DNA from: Niveibacterium sp. SC-1
GTDB taxonomy: Bacteria; Pseudomonadota; Gammaproteobacteria; Burkholderiales; Rhodocyclaceae
Assembly (NCBI RefSeq): GCF_038235435.1
Contig: NZ_CP151275.1
Span: 1,178,001-1,242,000 of the forward strand
DNA length: 64,000 bases
Direction: 5' to 3'
Shown here: in pieces, positions 20,524 to 29,588 of the stretch
Layout: each line of letters begins with the position of its first letter
How positions within the stretch are numbered: position 1 is the stretch's first letter
Position numbers and translations under genes: made by a program
Notes under the pieces: model-generated
What the model was told of the DNA's origin: nothing
Seen by the model: the letters and a program-made list of their open reading frames with translations, nothing else
Databases searched by the model: none

Positions 20524-20558
20524 GGCAGTCTGGGGTCCGGCGAGCTGCCGGAGCCGGA

Positions 20559-20771
20559 TCAGTACAGCTTCGGCGGAAGCTGTTGGCTGCGCAGGCGCTT
20601 GTGCAGGCGCTTCACGGCAGCAGCCTTCTTGCGCTTGCGCTCGGAAGTCGGCTTTTCGTAGAACTCGCGCGAACGCAGCTCGGTGATCACACCGGCCTTT
20701 TCGATGGTGCGCTTGAAGCGGCGGATCGCAACTTCAAACGGTTCGTTTTCCTTGAGTCGGATACCCGGCAT
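20559..20771 (-). CDS. rpsU: Small ribosomal subunit protein bS21
   Basis: Basic 70-residue protein of the 30S platform near the anti-Shine-Dalgarno end of 16S rRNA, needed for initiation. The sequence [20 protein letters not shown] and the Lys/Arg-rich C-terminus are diagnostic. It is the promoter-proximal gene of the macromolecular synthesis operon and is divergent from tsaD with a 126-base gap that must hold both promoters. Confidence 0.98.
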   Translation of the reverse strand: MPGIRLKENEPFEVAIRRFKRTIEKAGVITELRSREFYEKPTSERKRKKAAAVKRLHKRLRSQQLPPKLY

Positions 20772-20897
20772 GCGAAACCTCGAAGAAATCTGGTCTGGAT
20801 GGATGGCTTTTCAGCTAAGCCGGGCACTATAACCGGAACGCGGGGAAATTCCAAGCCCCTTGTCAAGCGCGCCAGGCTTTCGCGGTAGACTCGATGG

Positions 20898-21923
20898 ATG
20901 CTCATCCTTGGCATCGAATCCTCCTGCGACGAGACCGGCATCGGCCTCTACGACACTGACGCGCAGCGTCTCCTTGCCCACAGGGTGCATTCGCAGATTG
21001 CCTTGCATGCGCTCTATGGCGGAGTCGTGCCGGAGCTTGCTTCGCGCGACCATGTGCGACGCATCGTGCCGCTCTATCGCGAAACGCTGGCGGCGGCGGG
21101 CGTCGCTCCTGCTGACATCGCCGGTGTTGGCTATACCTGCGGGCCGGGCCTCGCCGGCGCGCTGCTGGTGGGCGCGGCCTTCGCCGAGTCGCTGGCGGCC
21201 GGCCTGGGCGTCCCGGCCCTGCCGATCCATCACCTCGAAGGGCATCTGCTCTCGCCGCTGCTCTCCGCTGATCCGCCGCGCTTCCCCTTCGTGGCCTTGC
21301 TCGTGTCGGGTGGTCATACCCAATTGATGCGGGTCGAGGGCGTGGGGCATTACACCCTGCTTGGCGAGACCGTGGATGACGCTGCCGGAGAGGCCTTCGA
21401 CAAAACGGCGAAACTGCTCGGCCTCGACTACCCCGGCGGCCCGGTCCTGGCGCGCCTCGCCGACGGTGGCAGCCCCGGGCGCTTCAAGCTGCCGCGCCCG
21501 ATGATTCATTCGGGGGATCTGCAGATGAGTTTCAGCGGGCTCAAGACGGCCGTGTTGACGACGACCCAGTCGGCTGGTTGGACGACCGAAGACGCGGCCG
21601 ATCTGGCGGCGGAGTTCCAGGAAGCCGTGACCGAGGTCCTGGTGAGCAAGTCGCTCGCGGCTTTGCGCGAGACCGGGCTGCGCACCCTCGTGGTTGCAGG
21701 CGGTGTCGGCGCGAATCGCCGCCTGCGGGCAAGCCTCGACGCGCACGCCCAGAAGCGACGCTTCCGGGTGCATTACCCGGAGTTGGAGTATTGCTCCGAC
21801 AATGGCGCAATGATTGCACTGGCCGCCGGGCTCAGATTTGCAGCAGGTAAGTACGGCAAGCGCGACGGCCGCATCGCGGTACGGCCTCGTTGGCCGCTGG
21901 CTGAATTGCAGATGCCGGCCTGA
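20898..21923 (+). CDS. tsaD: tRNA N6-adenosine threonylcarbamoyltransferase
   Basis: Catalytic subunit (Kae1/Gcp family) that transfers the threonylcarbamoyl group to A37 of ANN-decoding tRNAs together with TsaB and TsaE. Its 341 residues include the N-terminal [10 protein letters not shown], the metal motif HHLEGH, the ATP-binding VSGGHTQL and the C-terminal [10 protein letters not shown]. Divergence from rpsU is a classic conserved arrangement. The stop faces plsY 49 bases away. Confidence 0.98.
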   Translation: MLILGIESSCDETGIGLYDTDAQRLLAHRVHSQIALHALYGGVVPELASRDHVRRIVPLYRETLAAAGVAPADIAGVGYTCGPGLAGALLVGAAFAESLAAGLGVPALPIHHLEGHLLSPLLSADPPRFPFVALLVSGGHTQLMRVEGVGHYTLLGETVDDAAGEAFDKTAKLLGLDYPGGPVLARLADGGSPGRFKLPRPMIHSGDLQMSFSGLKTAVLTTTQSAGWTTEDAADLAAEFQEAVTEVLVSKSLAALRETGLRTLVVAGGVGANRRLRASLDAHAQKRRFRVHYPELEYCSDNGAMIALAAGLRFAAGKYGKRDGRIAVRPRWPLAELQMPA

Positions 21924-21972
21924 TGGTGTCGCGACGCCGATGTCTGCGCGAGCGCGGAGCCCGCCGCGAGAC

Positions 21973-22578
21973 TCAGGCCTTCTTCTTGCCCAGCTTGCTT
22001 TCCTGCCCCGAAAACAGTCGGCCGATATTGGCCCAATGGCGCCAGATAAGAATGAGCGCCATGACCGCCACCGCCACGACCCAGCTCGCCTGAGGAAAGA
22101 GCCAGGCCGTCAGGAAAGGGCTCGCGAGCGCAGAAACCAGCGCGGCCGCGGAGGAATAGCGGGTTGTGGCGGCAATGAAGATCCAGCAGGCCAAGGTTGC
22201 CACGCCGACCGGCCAGTGCATCGCCAGCAATACGCCACCCGCCGTTGCGACACCTTTGCCGCCGCGAAACCGCAGGAAGACGGAAAATACGTGGCCGACG
22301 AAGGCCGCAATACCCGCAATGGCGACGAGGTTTTCATCGTGGGTCAAGGCTCGTGCGGCGAGGACTGCGATCACGCCTTTGAGTGCATCGCCGATCAGCG
22401 TGAGGATGGCGGCCTTTTTGTTGCCGCTACGCAATACGTTGGTGGCGCCCGGGTTGCCCGATCCGTAAGTGCGCGGATCGGCCAGTCCGAACAAGCGGCT
22501 GCTCAGTACGGCAAAAGGAATGGAGCCGAGCAGGTAGGCGGCGATGGCCGTCAGGGCGGCGCTAGCAATCTGAGGCAT
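21973..22578 (-). CDS. plsY: Glycerol-3-phosphate acyltransferase PlsY
   Basis: Inner-membrane enzyme that acylates glycerol-3-phosphate with acyl-phosphate (from PlsX), the first step of phospholipid synthesis. The 201-residue sequence has about five to six membrane segments and the family motifs GSGNPGATNVLR, GKGVATAGG and the first-loop GSIPFA. It pairs functionally with plsC at 2742. Divergent from folB with 53 bases between the starts. Confidence 0.96.
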   Translation of the reverse strand: MPQIASAALTAIAAYLLGSIPFAVLSSRLFGLADPRTYGSGNPGATNVLRSGNKKAAILTLIGDALKGVIAVLAARALTHDENLVAIAGIAAFVGHVFSVFLRFRGGKGVATAGGVLLAMHWPVGVATLACWIFIAATTRYSSAAALVSALASPFLTAWLFPQASWVVAVAVMALILIWRHWANIGRLFSGQESKLGKKKA

Positions 22579-22631
22579 GAGTCCGGACGAAAAGCGGACG
22601 CCAAGCGTCCAAAGCGGAGCGAGGTTACAGG

Positions 22632-23014
22632 ATGGACTTCATCTTTGTCGAAGGCTTGCAGTTTGAAGCCTCCGTTGGCATCTACGAGCGCGAGAAAAGA
22701 ACCCTGCAACCGCTCGAGATCAACCTGACTTTCGGGGTTCCCGACGCGGCGGCCAGAACGACGACATCGTCGACACCATCGACTATGAAAAGGTCGTGAT
22801 CCGTATCCGCGAAGTCTCGTCCGAACGGCATTTCAACCTGCTGGAGACCTTGGGCGAGTTCATCGTCGGTCTCCTGCTCGACGATTTCGGCGCTCCGTGG
22901 GTGCGGGTGTCGATCGCCAAGATGGGTGTCATGCGAGGCGTCAAGCGCGTCGGCGTCTTCATAGAAAGAGGGCGTGACGAGATCATTCCCGCCCGCCCTC
23001 ATATACAGCCCTGA
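22632..23014 (+). pseudogene. folB: Dihydroneopterin aldolase, interrupted by a -1 frameshift
   Basis: FolB cleaves dihydroneopterin to 6-hydroxymethyl-dihydropterin in folate synthesis. The first frame reads MDFIFVEGLQFEASVGIYER and continues to about base 22756. The family sequence then continues in another frame (NDDIVDTIDYEKVVIRIREV, then FNLLETLGEF) to the stop at 23014. Restoring one base near 22756, within GCCAG|AACGAC, would give a continuous 127-residue protein of normal length. Unmodified, the first frame stops at 22800 after 56 codons. Either a real null allele or a sequencing error. FolB is usually needed unless another pterin enzyme substitutes. Confidence 0.88.
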
Positions 23015-23075
23015 CCACTCTTTTCTCGGAGAGTGCTACGCGAGCCTAATTGTCAGACATATTGTCCGGCAATTC

Positions 23076-23441
23076 TTACTTGATCTCGAGGTCGCCCAGC
23101 GGCTTGCCCGAATCAATCCAGGCTTGCGCCCACAGTGGCTTGCGACCCTTGCCCGTCCAGGTCTGCGAGGCGTCAGCCGGATTGCGGTATTTGGCCACGC
23201 CGACGGAGCGCCGCACGGCGGGCTTGCGGCCAGTGCCCTTGGCAGCGCGGGGCTTGCGGGCGGGTGCCTTTTCCTTCTTGGTGCCGATGAGGTCTTCGAG
23301 CGAGATGCCGGCGTCGGCGGCAATCTTGTGCATCTTCTTCAGAACGTCTTTTTTCGTCGCAGAGGCGCGGCGTTCGATCTCGCTTTCGATGCGCTTGGCC
23401 AGTCGCTTGAGTTCGGCAAGATTGAGCTTGGCGATTTCCAT
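23076..23441 (-). CDS. H-NS family nucleoid-associated protein
   Basis: Protein of 121 residues with the two-part H-NS design. The N-terminal helical oligomerisation region (about 1-50) is charged (LAELKRLAKRIESEIERR). A Lys/Ala/Pro linker carries an AT-hook-like stretch (GTGRKPAVRR). The C-terminal DNA-binding motif is TWTGKGRKPLWAQAWID, close to the betaproteobacterial Bv3F/H-NS consensus. It silences AT-rich or foreign DNA in this family. It converges on folB and lies downstream of ogt-xerD with its own 123-base upstream gap. Confidence 0.94.
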   Translation of the reverse strand: MEIAKLNLAELKRLAKRIESEIERRASATKKDVLKKMHKIAADAGISLEDLIGTKKEKAPARKPRAAKGTGRKPAVRRSVGVAKYRNPADASQTWTGKGRKPLWAQAWIDSGKPLGDLEIK

Positions 23442-23564
23442 TTAGGTCCCCTCATTGTCCGCGTACCGGACACCCCGGATTGGATGGGCGATATAGCGGG
23501 AATGCTGGGCTATTCTGACGCAATTGCGCGCGCTGTCAAAGTCGCGACTTGTGTCAATTCATTG

Positions 23565-24473
23565 TCAGCCGCGGGGATGGTGGCGTTCATGCAACGCCTT
23601 GAGTCGCTCGCGGGCGACATGCGTATATATCTGGGTCGTCGAAATATCGGCGTGACCGAGCAAGAGCTGCACGACGCGCAAGTCGGCGCCATGGTTGAGC
23701 AGATGGGTGGCGAAGGCGTGGCGCAGCACGTGTGGAGAGATGCGCTCGGACGGAATGCCGGCCACCTGGGCGTATTGTTTGACGATGCCCCAGAAACGCT
23801 GGCGGCTCATCGATTCGCCGCGTGCGGTCACGAATAGGTCAGGGCTGGTGGCGCCATTGAGCAGGGCGGGGCGCGATTCCTTCAGGTATTGGGCGATCCA
23901 TTCAAGCGCGATTTCGCCCAGCGGCACCAGCCGCTCCTTGCTCCCCTTGCCGAGGGTGCGGGCGAGCCCCGCACGAAGGTCTACGCTGATGACTTGCAGG
24001 TCGACCAGTTCGCTGACCCGCAGGCCGGTGGCGTAAAGGGTTTCCAGCATTGCGCGATCGCGCAGGCCCAGAGGCGTGTCGAGCTCCGGTGCCGCCAACA
24101 GCCGTTCGACTTGTGCCTCGCTGAGGATCTTCGGTATGCGTGCAGGTCTGGCCGGCGGTTCGAGCTGCAGCGTCGGGTCATTCTGGATGCGGCCCTCGCG
24201 CAGCAAATGTGCGAAATAACGGCGTAATGCAGCGAGCAGGCGTCGCTGACTGGTTGGCTTGGAGTGTGGGGCGAAGTCGCGCAGGTAGGCTTGCAGGTCT
24301 TCCTTGCTCGCTCGCGGCAGACTGTCCCCGCGATTGGCAAGCCATCGACCGCAGGCCGCAAGGTCGCTGCGATAGGCGGACAGCGTATTCCGAGCCAGAC
24401 CATCCTCCAGCCAGAGCGCATCGCAAAAAGCGTCCAGCTCGCTACCCAGCTCAATATCGACGGACACACTCAC
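23565..24473 (-). CDS. xerD: Site-specific tyrosine recombinase XerD
   Basis: Resolves chromosome dimers at dif together with XerC. Its 302 residues have an N-terminal SAM-like core-binding domain and a catalytic domain with all expected residues: R152 (TGLRVSEL), K176 (GKGSKE), H248 and R251 (HVLRHAFATH), H274 (LLGHADIST) and nucleophile Y283 (TQIYTHV). Assignment as XerD and not XerC or a phage integrase rests on length and the housekeeping context. Its start overlaps ogt by 4 bases. Confidence 0.94.
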   Translation of the reverse strand: MSVSVDIELGSELDAFCDALWLEDGLARNTLSAYRSDLAACGRWLANRGDSLPRASKEDLQAYLRDFAPHSKPTSQRRLLAALRRYFAHLLREGRIQNDPTLQLEPPARPARIPKILSEAQVERLLAAPELDTPLGLRDRAMLETLYATGLRVSELVDLQVISVDLRAGLARTLGKGSKERLVPLGEIALEWIAQYLKESRPALLNGATSPDLFVTARGESMSRQRFWGIVKQYAQVAGIPSERISPHVLRHAFATHLLNHGADLRVVQLLLGHADISTTQIYTHVARERLKALHERHHPRG

Positions 24474-24997
24474 AGCAGCAAGGCGCCTTCATGCCGCAGG
24501 AGCCATTGCTTCGTATCGATCAACCAGCCGTCCGAATGATGGGCAAAGCCGCCCAGGCTCTTGCCGCCGACCACACGATGGCATGGAACAAAAGGCGGAA
24601 AGGGATTCGCGCCGCAGGCCTGCCCCACTGCGCGGGCAGCACCAGACAATTCTTCCGCGATGTCGCCGTAGCGCCGCACATGACCACTCGGAATTCGCGA
24701 GATCGCGGCCCACACGGCGCGCTGAAAAGACGTGCCACGTCCGGTGAAAGGAAGATCAGCTTGATGGCTCGGGTCGGCGAGATAGCGCGCGAGCGCCGCC
24801 GCAACCAGGGCGCCCGCGGCGGTTTCCGGTTGGCGAGTCGGCGTATCGGGCGAAAGGTAAACCAGCTCGATGATCGCGCCTTCTGCTTCCCGAACGCCGA
24901 GCCGGCAGGGCGGCAGGGCAAGGACGGTGTCAAAGCACGCCAGTCTTGCGGTTTGACTGGGCGGGGCTTCGGGCGGGGGGTGAGGAACGGCGCTCAT
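24470..24997 (-). CDS. ogt: Methylated-DNA--protein-cysteine methyltransferase
   Basis: Suicide repair enzyme that transfers the alkyl group from O6-alkylguanine to its own cysteine. The active-site PCHRVVGG is present, preceded by the DNA-binding helix region RYGDIAEEL and the conserved Asn in CGANPFPPFVPC. At 175 residues, without an Ada-type regulatory domain, it is the Ogt form. It is cotranscribed with xerD (4-base overlap). Confidence 0.95.
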   Translation of the reverse strand: MSAVPHPPPEAPPSQTARLACFDTVLALPPCRLGVREAEGAIIELVYLSPDTPTRQPETAAGALVAAALARYLADPSHQADLPFTGRGTSFQRAVWAAISRIPSGHVRRYGDIAEELSGAARAVGQACGANPFPPFVPCHRVVGGKSLGGFAHHSDGWLIDTKQWLLRHEGALLL

Positions 24998-25133
24998 CGC
25001 GGCAAGTATTCGCTCTGCGCCACCAAAAGAAAAGCCGGCGGTGAATGAACACCTCCGGCCTATGCTCTCTACCCCAAGAGCGATGAAACTGCTGTTTTTT
25101 TGGACTATATCAGCAGCGACGTTTCGTCCGGCG

Positions 25134-25167
25134 TCAGAAACTGTTAAATCGATTTCACAGTTTCTGA
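25134..25167 (-). terminator. Hairpin directly after the chalcone-isomerase-like gene
   Basis: Perfect 11-bp stem (TCAGAAACTGT/ACAGTTTCTGA, 12-base loop) ends one base from the stop codon of the leftward gene. No U-run follows on that strand; a 3' stabilising or Rho-assisted terminator role is plausible. Confidence 0.45.
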
Positions 25168-25168
25168 C

Positions 25169-25744
25169 TTAGTGCGCCTTGCCGAGCAAGGCCTCCTTGA
25201 GGTCTTCCTGGGCCGGCTTGTCGCCGATCCAGATCCGCAGCAGCGCCTGGTAGAAATCAGCGCCTGCGATGTCCTTGCCCTGTTGCACGCCATTGACGAA
25301 GAGGCGGGTTTCGTTGCCCGTCCAGTCGATACGAATGGCACTCTTCTCGGGCACTTTCTGCATGGCGATGAGAGTTGAGCGGAATTCGTTGAGACGGTCG
25401 CGGATTTTGGCGAGTTCAAGGGCAGAGCTGTTTTCCTCCACACCCTTTTCAAGTGCCTCGGCCAGCTGGTCGGCCGTGAGATCGCGCAAGGTAACAATCT
25501 GAATCTTGCGGGGGCCCTTGCCGCCCAAGATGTCCGCAGGGGTGCTGGCGCGCGCGGGCAGATACAGGCCCATGGCGTAGACCTTGAATACCAGCTTCTT
25601 GCGCAGGCCCGCGCCATTGAGGACGAGTTCGTTCCCGCCCTCGGCAAGCTTGTCCTCGAATTTGACGCCGGCAACCTCCGTAGCCCAGAGCGGCAGGCTC
25701 AAGAACAGGCCCGCGGCCAAGGCCGCCAATTGTTTTCTTTTCAC
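25169..25744 (-). CDS. Chalcone isomerase-like periplasmic protein
   Basis: Protein of 191 residues with an N-terminal signal peptide (hydrophobic 6-21, likely cleavage after LWA). The mature part has the bacterial chalcone-isomerase-like fold markers: GVKFEDKLAEGGNELVLNGAGLR, FKVYAMGLYLP and the C-terminal QALLRIWIGDKPAQEDLKEALLG. Bacterial members of this family generally lack flavonoid substrates and their role is unknown. It lies downstream of proA, separated from it by a strong terminator, so it is probably transcribed alone. Confidence 0.88.
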   Translation of the reverse strand: MKRKQLAALAAGLFLSLPLWATEVAGVKFEDKLAEGGNELVLNGAGLRKKLVFKVYAMGLYLPARASTPADILGGKGPRKIQIVTLRDLTADQLAEALEKGVEENSSALELAKIRDRLNEFRSTLIAMQKVPEKSAIRIDWTGNETRLFVNGVQQGKDIAGADFYQALLRIWIGDKPAQEDLKEALLGKAH

Positions 25745-25819
25745 GCTTTGTCTCCTTTATTCGCGCCGGTCTGAGTAAGTGCTTGCCGGCTGGCGTACGC
25801 AAGCGTACGGGGCGTCGGG

Positions 25820-25851
25820 AAAAAAACAAGCCCTCGCGAAGGAGGGCTTGT
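25820..25851 (-). terminator. Intrinsic terminator of proA
   Basis: A 10-bp perfect stem (ACAAGCCCTC/GAGGGCTTGT) followed on the minus strand by seven T residues (25820-25826). It lies 28 bases after the proA stop. Confidence 0.93.
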
Positions 25852-25878
25852 CGGGGACGGACATTGCGATGGATGCAT

Positions 25879-27150
25879 TCAGCCGCGGACTTCGCCGTCG
25901 CCGAACACGACCCATTTCTGGCTGGTGAGGCCTTCGAGGCCAACGGGGCCGCGCGCATGCAGCTTGTCGGTGGAGATCCCGATCTCCGCGCCGAGGCCAT
26001 ATTCGAAGCCGTCGGCGAAACGGGTCGACGCATTGATCATCACTGAGCTTGAATCGATCTCGCGCAGGAAGCGCATCGCACGCGTGTGGTTCTCCGTGAC
26101 GATGGCCTCGGTGTGCTGCGAGCTGTAGCGATTGATATGTGCAATCGCTTCGTCGAGCCCCGACACGACGCGGATGGCGATGATGGGCGCGAGATATTCG
26201 GTGGCCCAGTCTTCCTCGGTCGCGTGCTTGATGCCACCCAGGCCGGAGCCTTCGAGAATGGCCTTCGAGCGCTCGCAGGCGCGCATCTCGACCTGTTTTT
26301 CGGCGTAGATGCGGCCAATGCGCGGTAGGAATTCGGCGGCCTCGGCTTCGGCTACGAGCAGGGTTTCAGCCGTATTGCAGGTGCCATAGCGCTGGGTCTT
26401 GGCGTTATCCGCGATGCGGACGGCCTTGCCCATGTCGGCCGTTACGTCGACATAGACGTGGCAATTGCCGTCCAGATGCTTGATCACAGGCACGCGGGCG
26501 TCGCGCGAAATGCGCTCGATCAGGCCTTTGCCGCCGCGGGGCACGATCACGTCCACGAACTGCGGCATGGTGATCAGCTCGCCGACCGCTGCGCGATCGG
26601 TGGTGGCGACCACCTGTACCGCGTTCTCGGGCAGGCCGGCTTCGATCAGGCCGTCACGCACGCAGGCGGCGATCTCCTGGTTGCAATGCAGGGCTTCCTT
26701 GCCGCCACGCAGGATGGCCGCGTTGCCGCTCTTCAGGCACAAGCCTGCGGCGTCGGCGGTCACGTTCGGGCGTGCCTCGTAAATAATCCCGATGACGCCG
26801 AGCGGCACGCGCATCTTGCCCACCTGGATGCCGGTGGGGCGGCGCTTGACCTCGGTGATCTCACCAATCGGGTCGGGTAGGGCGGCGATCTGCTCGAGGC
26901 CAGCGGCCATGGATTCGACGGTCTTGGCGGTCAGGGTAAGGCGGTCGACCATGGCCGGTTCCAGGCCGTCGGCACGGGCCTGTTCCAGATCCTTGGCGTT
27001 GGCGGCCAGCAAGGCCGGCGCGCGTTCGCGGATCAGGCGCGCCATGGCAAGCAGGGCGGTGTCCTTGGCGCGGGTCGAGGCGGCGGCGGTCAGGCGCGAA
27101 GCTTCGCGTGCCTGGCGGCCGAGGGTCTGCATGTAGCTCTGGATGTCCAT
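25879..27150 (-). CDS. proA: Gamma-glutamyl phosphate reductase
   Basis: NADPH-dependent reduction of glutamyl-5-phosphate to glutamate semialdehyde in proline synthesis. The 423 residues carry the aldehyde-dehydrogenase fold with the catalytic cysteine in [11 protein letters not shown] and the family blocks [17 protein letters not shown] and [18 protein letters not shown] start ten codons upstream is possible; [11 protein letters not shown] is the usual N-terminus. proB is not adjacent. Confidence 0.97.
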   Translation of the reverse strand: MDIQSYMQTLGRQAREASRLTAAASTRAKDTALLAMARLIRERAPALLAANAKDLEQARADGLEPAMVDRLTLTAKTVESMAAGLEQIAALPDPIGEITEVKRRPTGIQVGKMRVPLGVIGIIYEARPNVTADAAGLCLKSGNAAILRGGKEALHCNQEIAACVRDGLIEAGLPENAVQVVATTDRAAVGELITMPQFVDVIVPRGGKGLIERISRDARVPVIKHLDGNCHVYVDVTADMGKAVRIADNAKTQRYGTCNTAETLLVAEAEAAEFLPRIGRIYAEKQVEMRACERSKAILEGSGLGGIKHATEEDWATEYLAPIIAIRVVSGLDEAIAHINRYSSQHTEAIVTENHTRAMRFLREIDSSSVMINASTRFADGFEYGLGAEIGISTDKLHARGPVGLEGLTSQKWVVFGDGEVRG

Positions 27151-27239
27151 GATGCGACGTGTTGCGGTGCAAACCGACATTCAAGCACATGCGGGGGCGC
27201 GGACCAAGCGGCGGCCTGGCGCGCCGTCTTGCAAGTCGT

Positions 27240-28049
27240 TCAGGTGGCCTGTCCGGTGCTCGCGCTCGCCTCGCGCGGGCCGAACAGGCGCTGGGCGAAG
27301 AGGCCCAGCCATTCGTACATGGCGATCCAGCCGGCGTAGGCCACGTTGGCCGTTGGCAGGATGGCTAGCGGATCCTCGTCGCCCGGCGGCACGTCCTCGT
27401 GTGCGGTGAGGAAGGCCGTGGGCGCCGCCACGACCTCCAGTCCCTGGTGCTCGAACTCGGCCCGCGCGCGCGACATGTGCGCCGCATGGGTGACCAGCAG
27501 CACCCGTTGCACGCCGGCCTGGCGGAGCAGCGCAGCGGAGTAGATCGCGTTCTCGCCGGTATCGCGCGAGCGATTCTCGGTCCAACGCGGATGCAGGTCG
27601 TATTCGCGCTCGAGTACCTGACGCATCAGCTCTGCCTCGGGCTCGTTGCCGGTCGGCGCGCCGCCGGAGACAAGGATGGGCAGGTGGTACTGACGCGCCA
27701 GCAGGGCGCCGTAGCGCACCCGGGCGAGGCCCAGCGCATTGACGGTAGGGCCGCCGTATTCCGGCGCATAACGCTGCTTGCCTGCCCCCAGGATGACGAT
27801 GGCCTGGGCGCCGCGCGCGGCCTCGGGGCTGAGCGGTGGATCCCGTTCAAGACCCATCACCATGCTGCCGACCGTCACGGGCAAGCACAGGGCCAGACCG
27901 GTCGCCACACCCAGCCAAGCCAACGCGCGACCGGTGCGCGGTCGACGCTTGAGCAGCAGGAGCCCGAGCGCGATGATCCAGAGCGGGAGCAAAGGGGGCA
28001 GAAGAAGCGCGCCGGCGAGTTTCTTGGCGAGGAAGAGAAGCGGGCTCAT
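27240..28049 (-). CDS. YdcF/ElyC-like DUF218 membrane protein
   Basis: Protein of 269 residues with two N-terminal membrane segments (about 8-33 and 42-66) followed by a DUF218 domain. The domain shows AIVILGAGKQRYAPEYGG, LARVRYGALLARQYHLPILVSGG, the conserved ENRSRDTGENA and VLLVTHAAHMSRA. ElyC and related DUF218 proteins act in envelope or lipid-carrier metabolism; the reaction is not defined. Divergent from the DUF2802 gene and 89 bases upstream of proA. Confidence 0.88.
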   Translation of the reverse strand: MSPLLFLAKKLAGALLLPPLLPLWIIALGLLLLKRRPRTGRALAWLGVATGLALCLPVTVGSMVMGLERDPPLSPEAARGAQAIVILGAGKQRYAPEYGGPTVNALGLARVRYGALLARQYHLPILVSGGAPTGNEPEAELMRQVLEREYDLHPRWTENRSRDTGENAIYSAALLRQAGVQRVLLVTHAAHMSRARAEFEHQGLEVVAAPTAFLTAHEDVPPGDEDPLAILPTANVAYAGWIAMYEWLGLFAQRLFGPREASASTGQAT

Positions 28050-28146
28050 CGGTCTCGGCGTTGTCGCCTCATGGCGGGGCCAAGTATTATCCGCGCGGCT
28101 GCCGCCTTGCTGGTCGCGGCCGTGAGCTAAAGGAGACAGGACGATT

Positions 28147-28689
28147 TTGGGCGCCCGGGAACTGGTAGTGGTGGCGATAGGCCTTCTGGCGATCTACCTC
28201 GCCTATGTCCTGCTCAAGCTCGCACGCCTCTCGCGCAAGCCCAAGGTGAAGCCGCGCGAGCGCGAAGCGCAGCCGGAGTACCACACGGTGCTCGACCTTT
28301 CTCCCCTGCCACGCGAAGAACCCAGGCCGGCGCCTGTGGTCGCGCCGCCCACTGTGATGCCCGGCCTCGCGCCCTCCGTCGAGGCCCCTGCGGTCGATGC
28401 CCATGCGGCGCGTGAGCATTTCGATGCCGCTTTTGAACTCGCCCGCGTGCGTCGCCAGCTGACCCAGCTGCAGGAAGGTCATGATCGTCTCGAGGCCGAG
28501 ATCGGTACCTTGCGCGAGGAACTGGACGTATTGCGCGCGGCCCGCAATGTCTCGCCGCAGTATGGCGAGGCGGTGCTGCTGGCCCAGCGGGGTCTGGGCG
28601 GCGATGCGATCGCCGAGCGTTGCGGCATTTCCGTTTCCGAAGCCGAACTGGTTGCGGCGCTGGCGCGCGGCAACCGCACCCAGGAGTAA
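28147..28689 (+). CDS. DUF2802-domain membrane-anchored protein
   Basis: Protein of 180 residues: one N-terminal membrane segment (5-24), a Pro/Ala-rich region, a coiled coil (about 98-136) and the C-terminal DUF2802 helix-turn-helix-like module YGEAVLLAQRGLGGDAIAERCGISVSEAELV. The start is a TTG preceded by AAAGGAGA at suitable distance; no in-frame ATG exists nearby. The SPOR-domain gene starts 6 bases after its stop and is likely cotranscribed. DUF2802 proteins often lie near flagellar or chemotaxis genes; here only fliW is nearby. Function unknown. Confidence 0.85.
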   Translation: MGARELVVVAIGLLAIYLAYVLLKLARLSRKPKVKPREREAQPEYHTVLDLSPLPREEPRPAPVVAPPTVMPGLAPSVEAPAVDAHAAREHFDAAFELARVRRQLTQLQEGHDRLEAEIGTLREELDVLRAARNVSPQYGEAVLLAQRGLGGDAIAERCGISVSEAELVAALARGNRTQE

Positions 28690-28694
28690 TTCCG

Positions 28695-29453
28695 ATGCCG
28701 GAGAAGGTCGCGCCCAAGCGCCCGAAGGACGAACGCAGGCAGCTCATCATCCGCGGCCTGATCGCGGTCGCCGTCATCGCGGTGATGCTGATCGTGCTGT
28801 CGAGCTGGGAGCGCCTGCGTCGCGACGACACGCCCGCGCCGCCGCCGGCCACCCGCCTGGCCACCCCTGAGGCCATGCAGTCGGCCGCCGCGGGGGCCGC
28901 GCAGCCGGCCCAGTCGGAGCCGGCCGCGCCCGCGCAGAGCGAGGCCATCGTGGAGGAGTCGGCCGCCGAGGAGACCACCGGAATGCCCTTGGGCGCCGCC
29001 ACGGCGCCGGAGGCACCCGCGACCGAGACGACGCCGCAGGTCGACGCAAAGCCCGCGGACAAGGTCGGCAAACGCGCTGCCGCCGTCGAGCCGGCGCCCC
29101 GGGAGACGCCCGCAGCACCAGCCCACGCCGCGGCGGACGCAGCGCACGACAAGCCCCGTGCTGCCGACAAGGACGCCGCCCAGACCGCGCCGCGTCTGGT
29201 GGTGCAGGCCGAGCCCGCGCCACCCGGACCGACGGCGCCGCCCGGACGGGCATTCGCGGTGCAGGTCGGGATTTTCAGCAATCCCGCCAACGCCGAAGAG
29301 CTGCAAAGCCGCCTGCGTGCAGCGGGCATTCCGGCGCAGATCGAAACCCGCGTCGCGGTCGGACCCTTCAAGAGTCGCGACGAAGCTCTGCGCGCCCAGG
29401 AGAAGATCCGCGAGCTGGGCCTCGGAAAAGGCCAGCTCGTCATCGTCAAATAA
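28695..29453 (+). CDS. SPOR-domain membrane protein
   Basis: Protein of 252 residues: a short basic cytoplasmic tail, one membrane segment (about 19-37), a long Ala/Pro/Glu-rich periplasmic linker (about 50-180) and a C-terminal SPOR domain (about 184-252, FAVQVGIFSNPANAEELQSRL). SPOR domains bind denuded peptidoglycan glycan at the septum, as in FtsN and DedD. The arrangement is DedD/FtsN-like but the specific orthologue cannot be named. Start chosen at the ATG 6 bases after the DUF2802 stop. Confidence 0.9.
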   Translation: MPEKVAPKRPKDERRQLIIRGLIAVAVIAVMLIVLSSWERLRRDDTPAPPPATRLATPEAMQSAAAGAAQPAQSEPAAPAQSEAIVEESAAEETTGMPLGAATAPEAPATETTPQVDAKPADKVGKRAAAVEPAPRETPAAPAHAAADAAHDKPRAADKDAAQTAPRLVVQAEPAPPGPTAPPGRAFAVQVGIFSNPANAEELQSRLRAAGIPAQIETRVAVGPFKSRDEALRAQEKIRELGLGKGQLVIVK

Positions 29454-29588
29454 GAGTTGCCGCGGAATTCGCGGCCTCTTCGGGGCTTGAGCCCGGCAGC
29501 AGGCAGTCCATACTTGTCCCAGATGCATGGGCGGCGCGAGCCTGATGCCGCACGTCGCCCGAATCCACACCTCGCACGGAGAAGCCCG

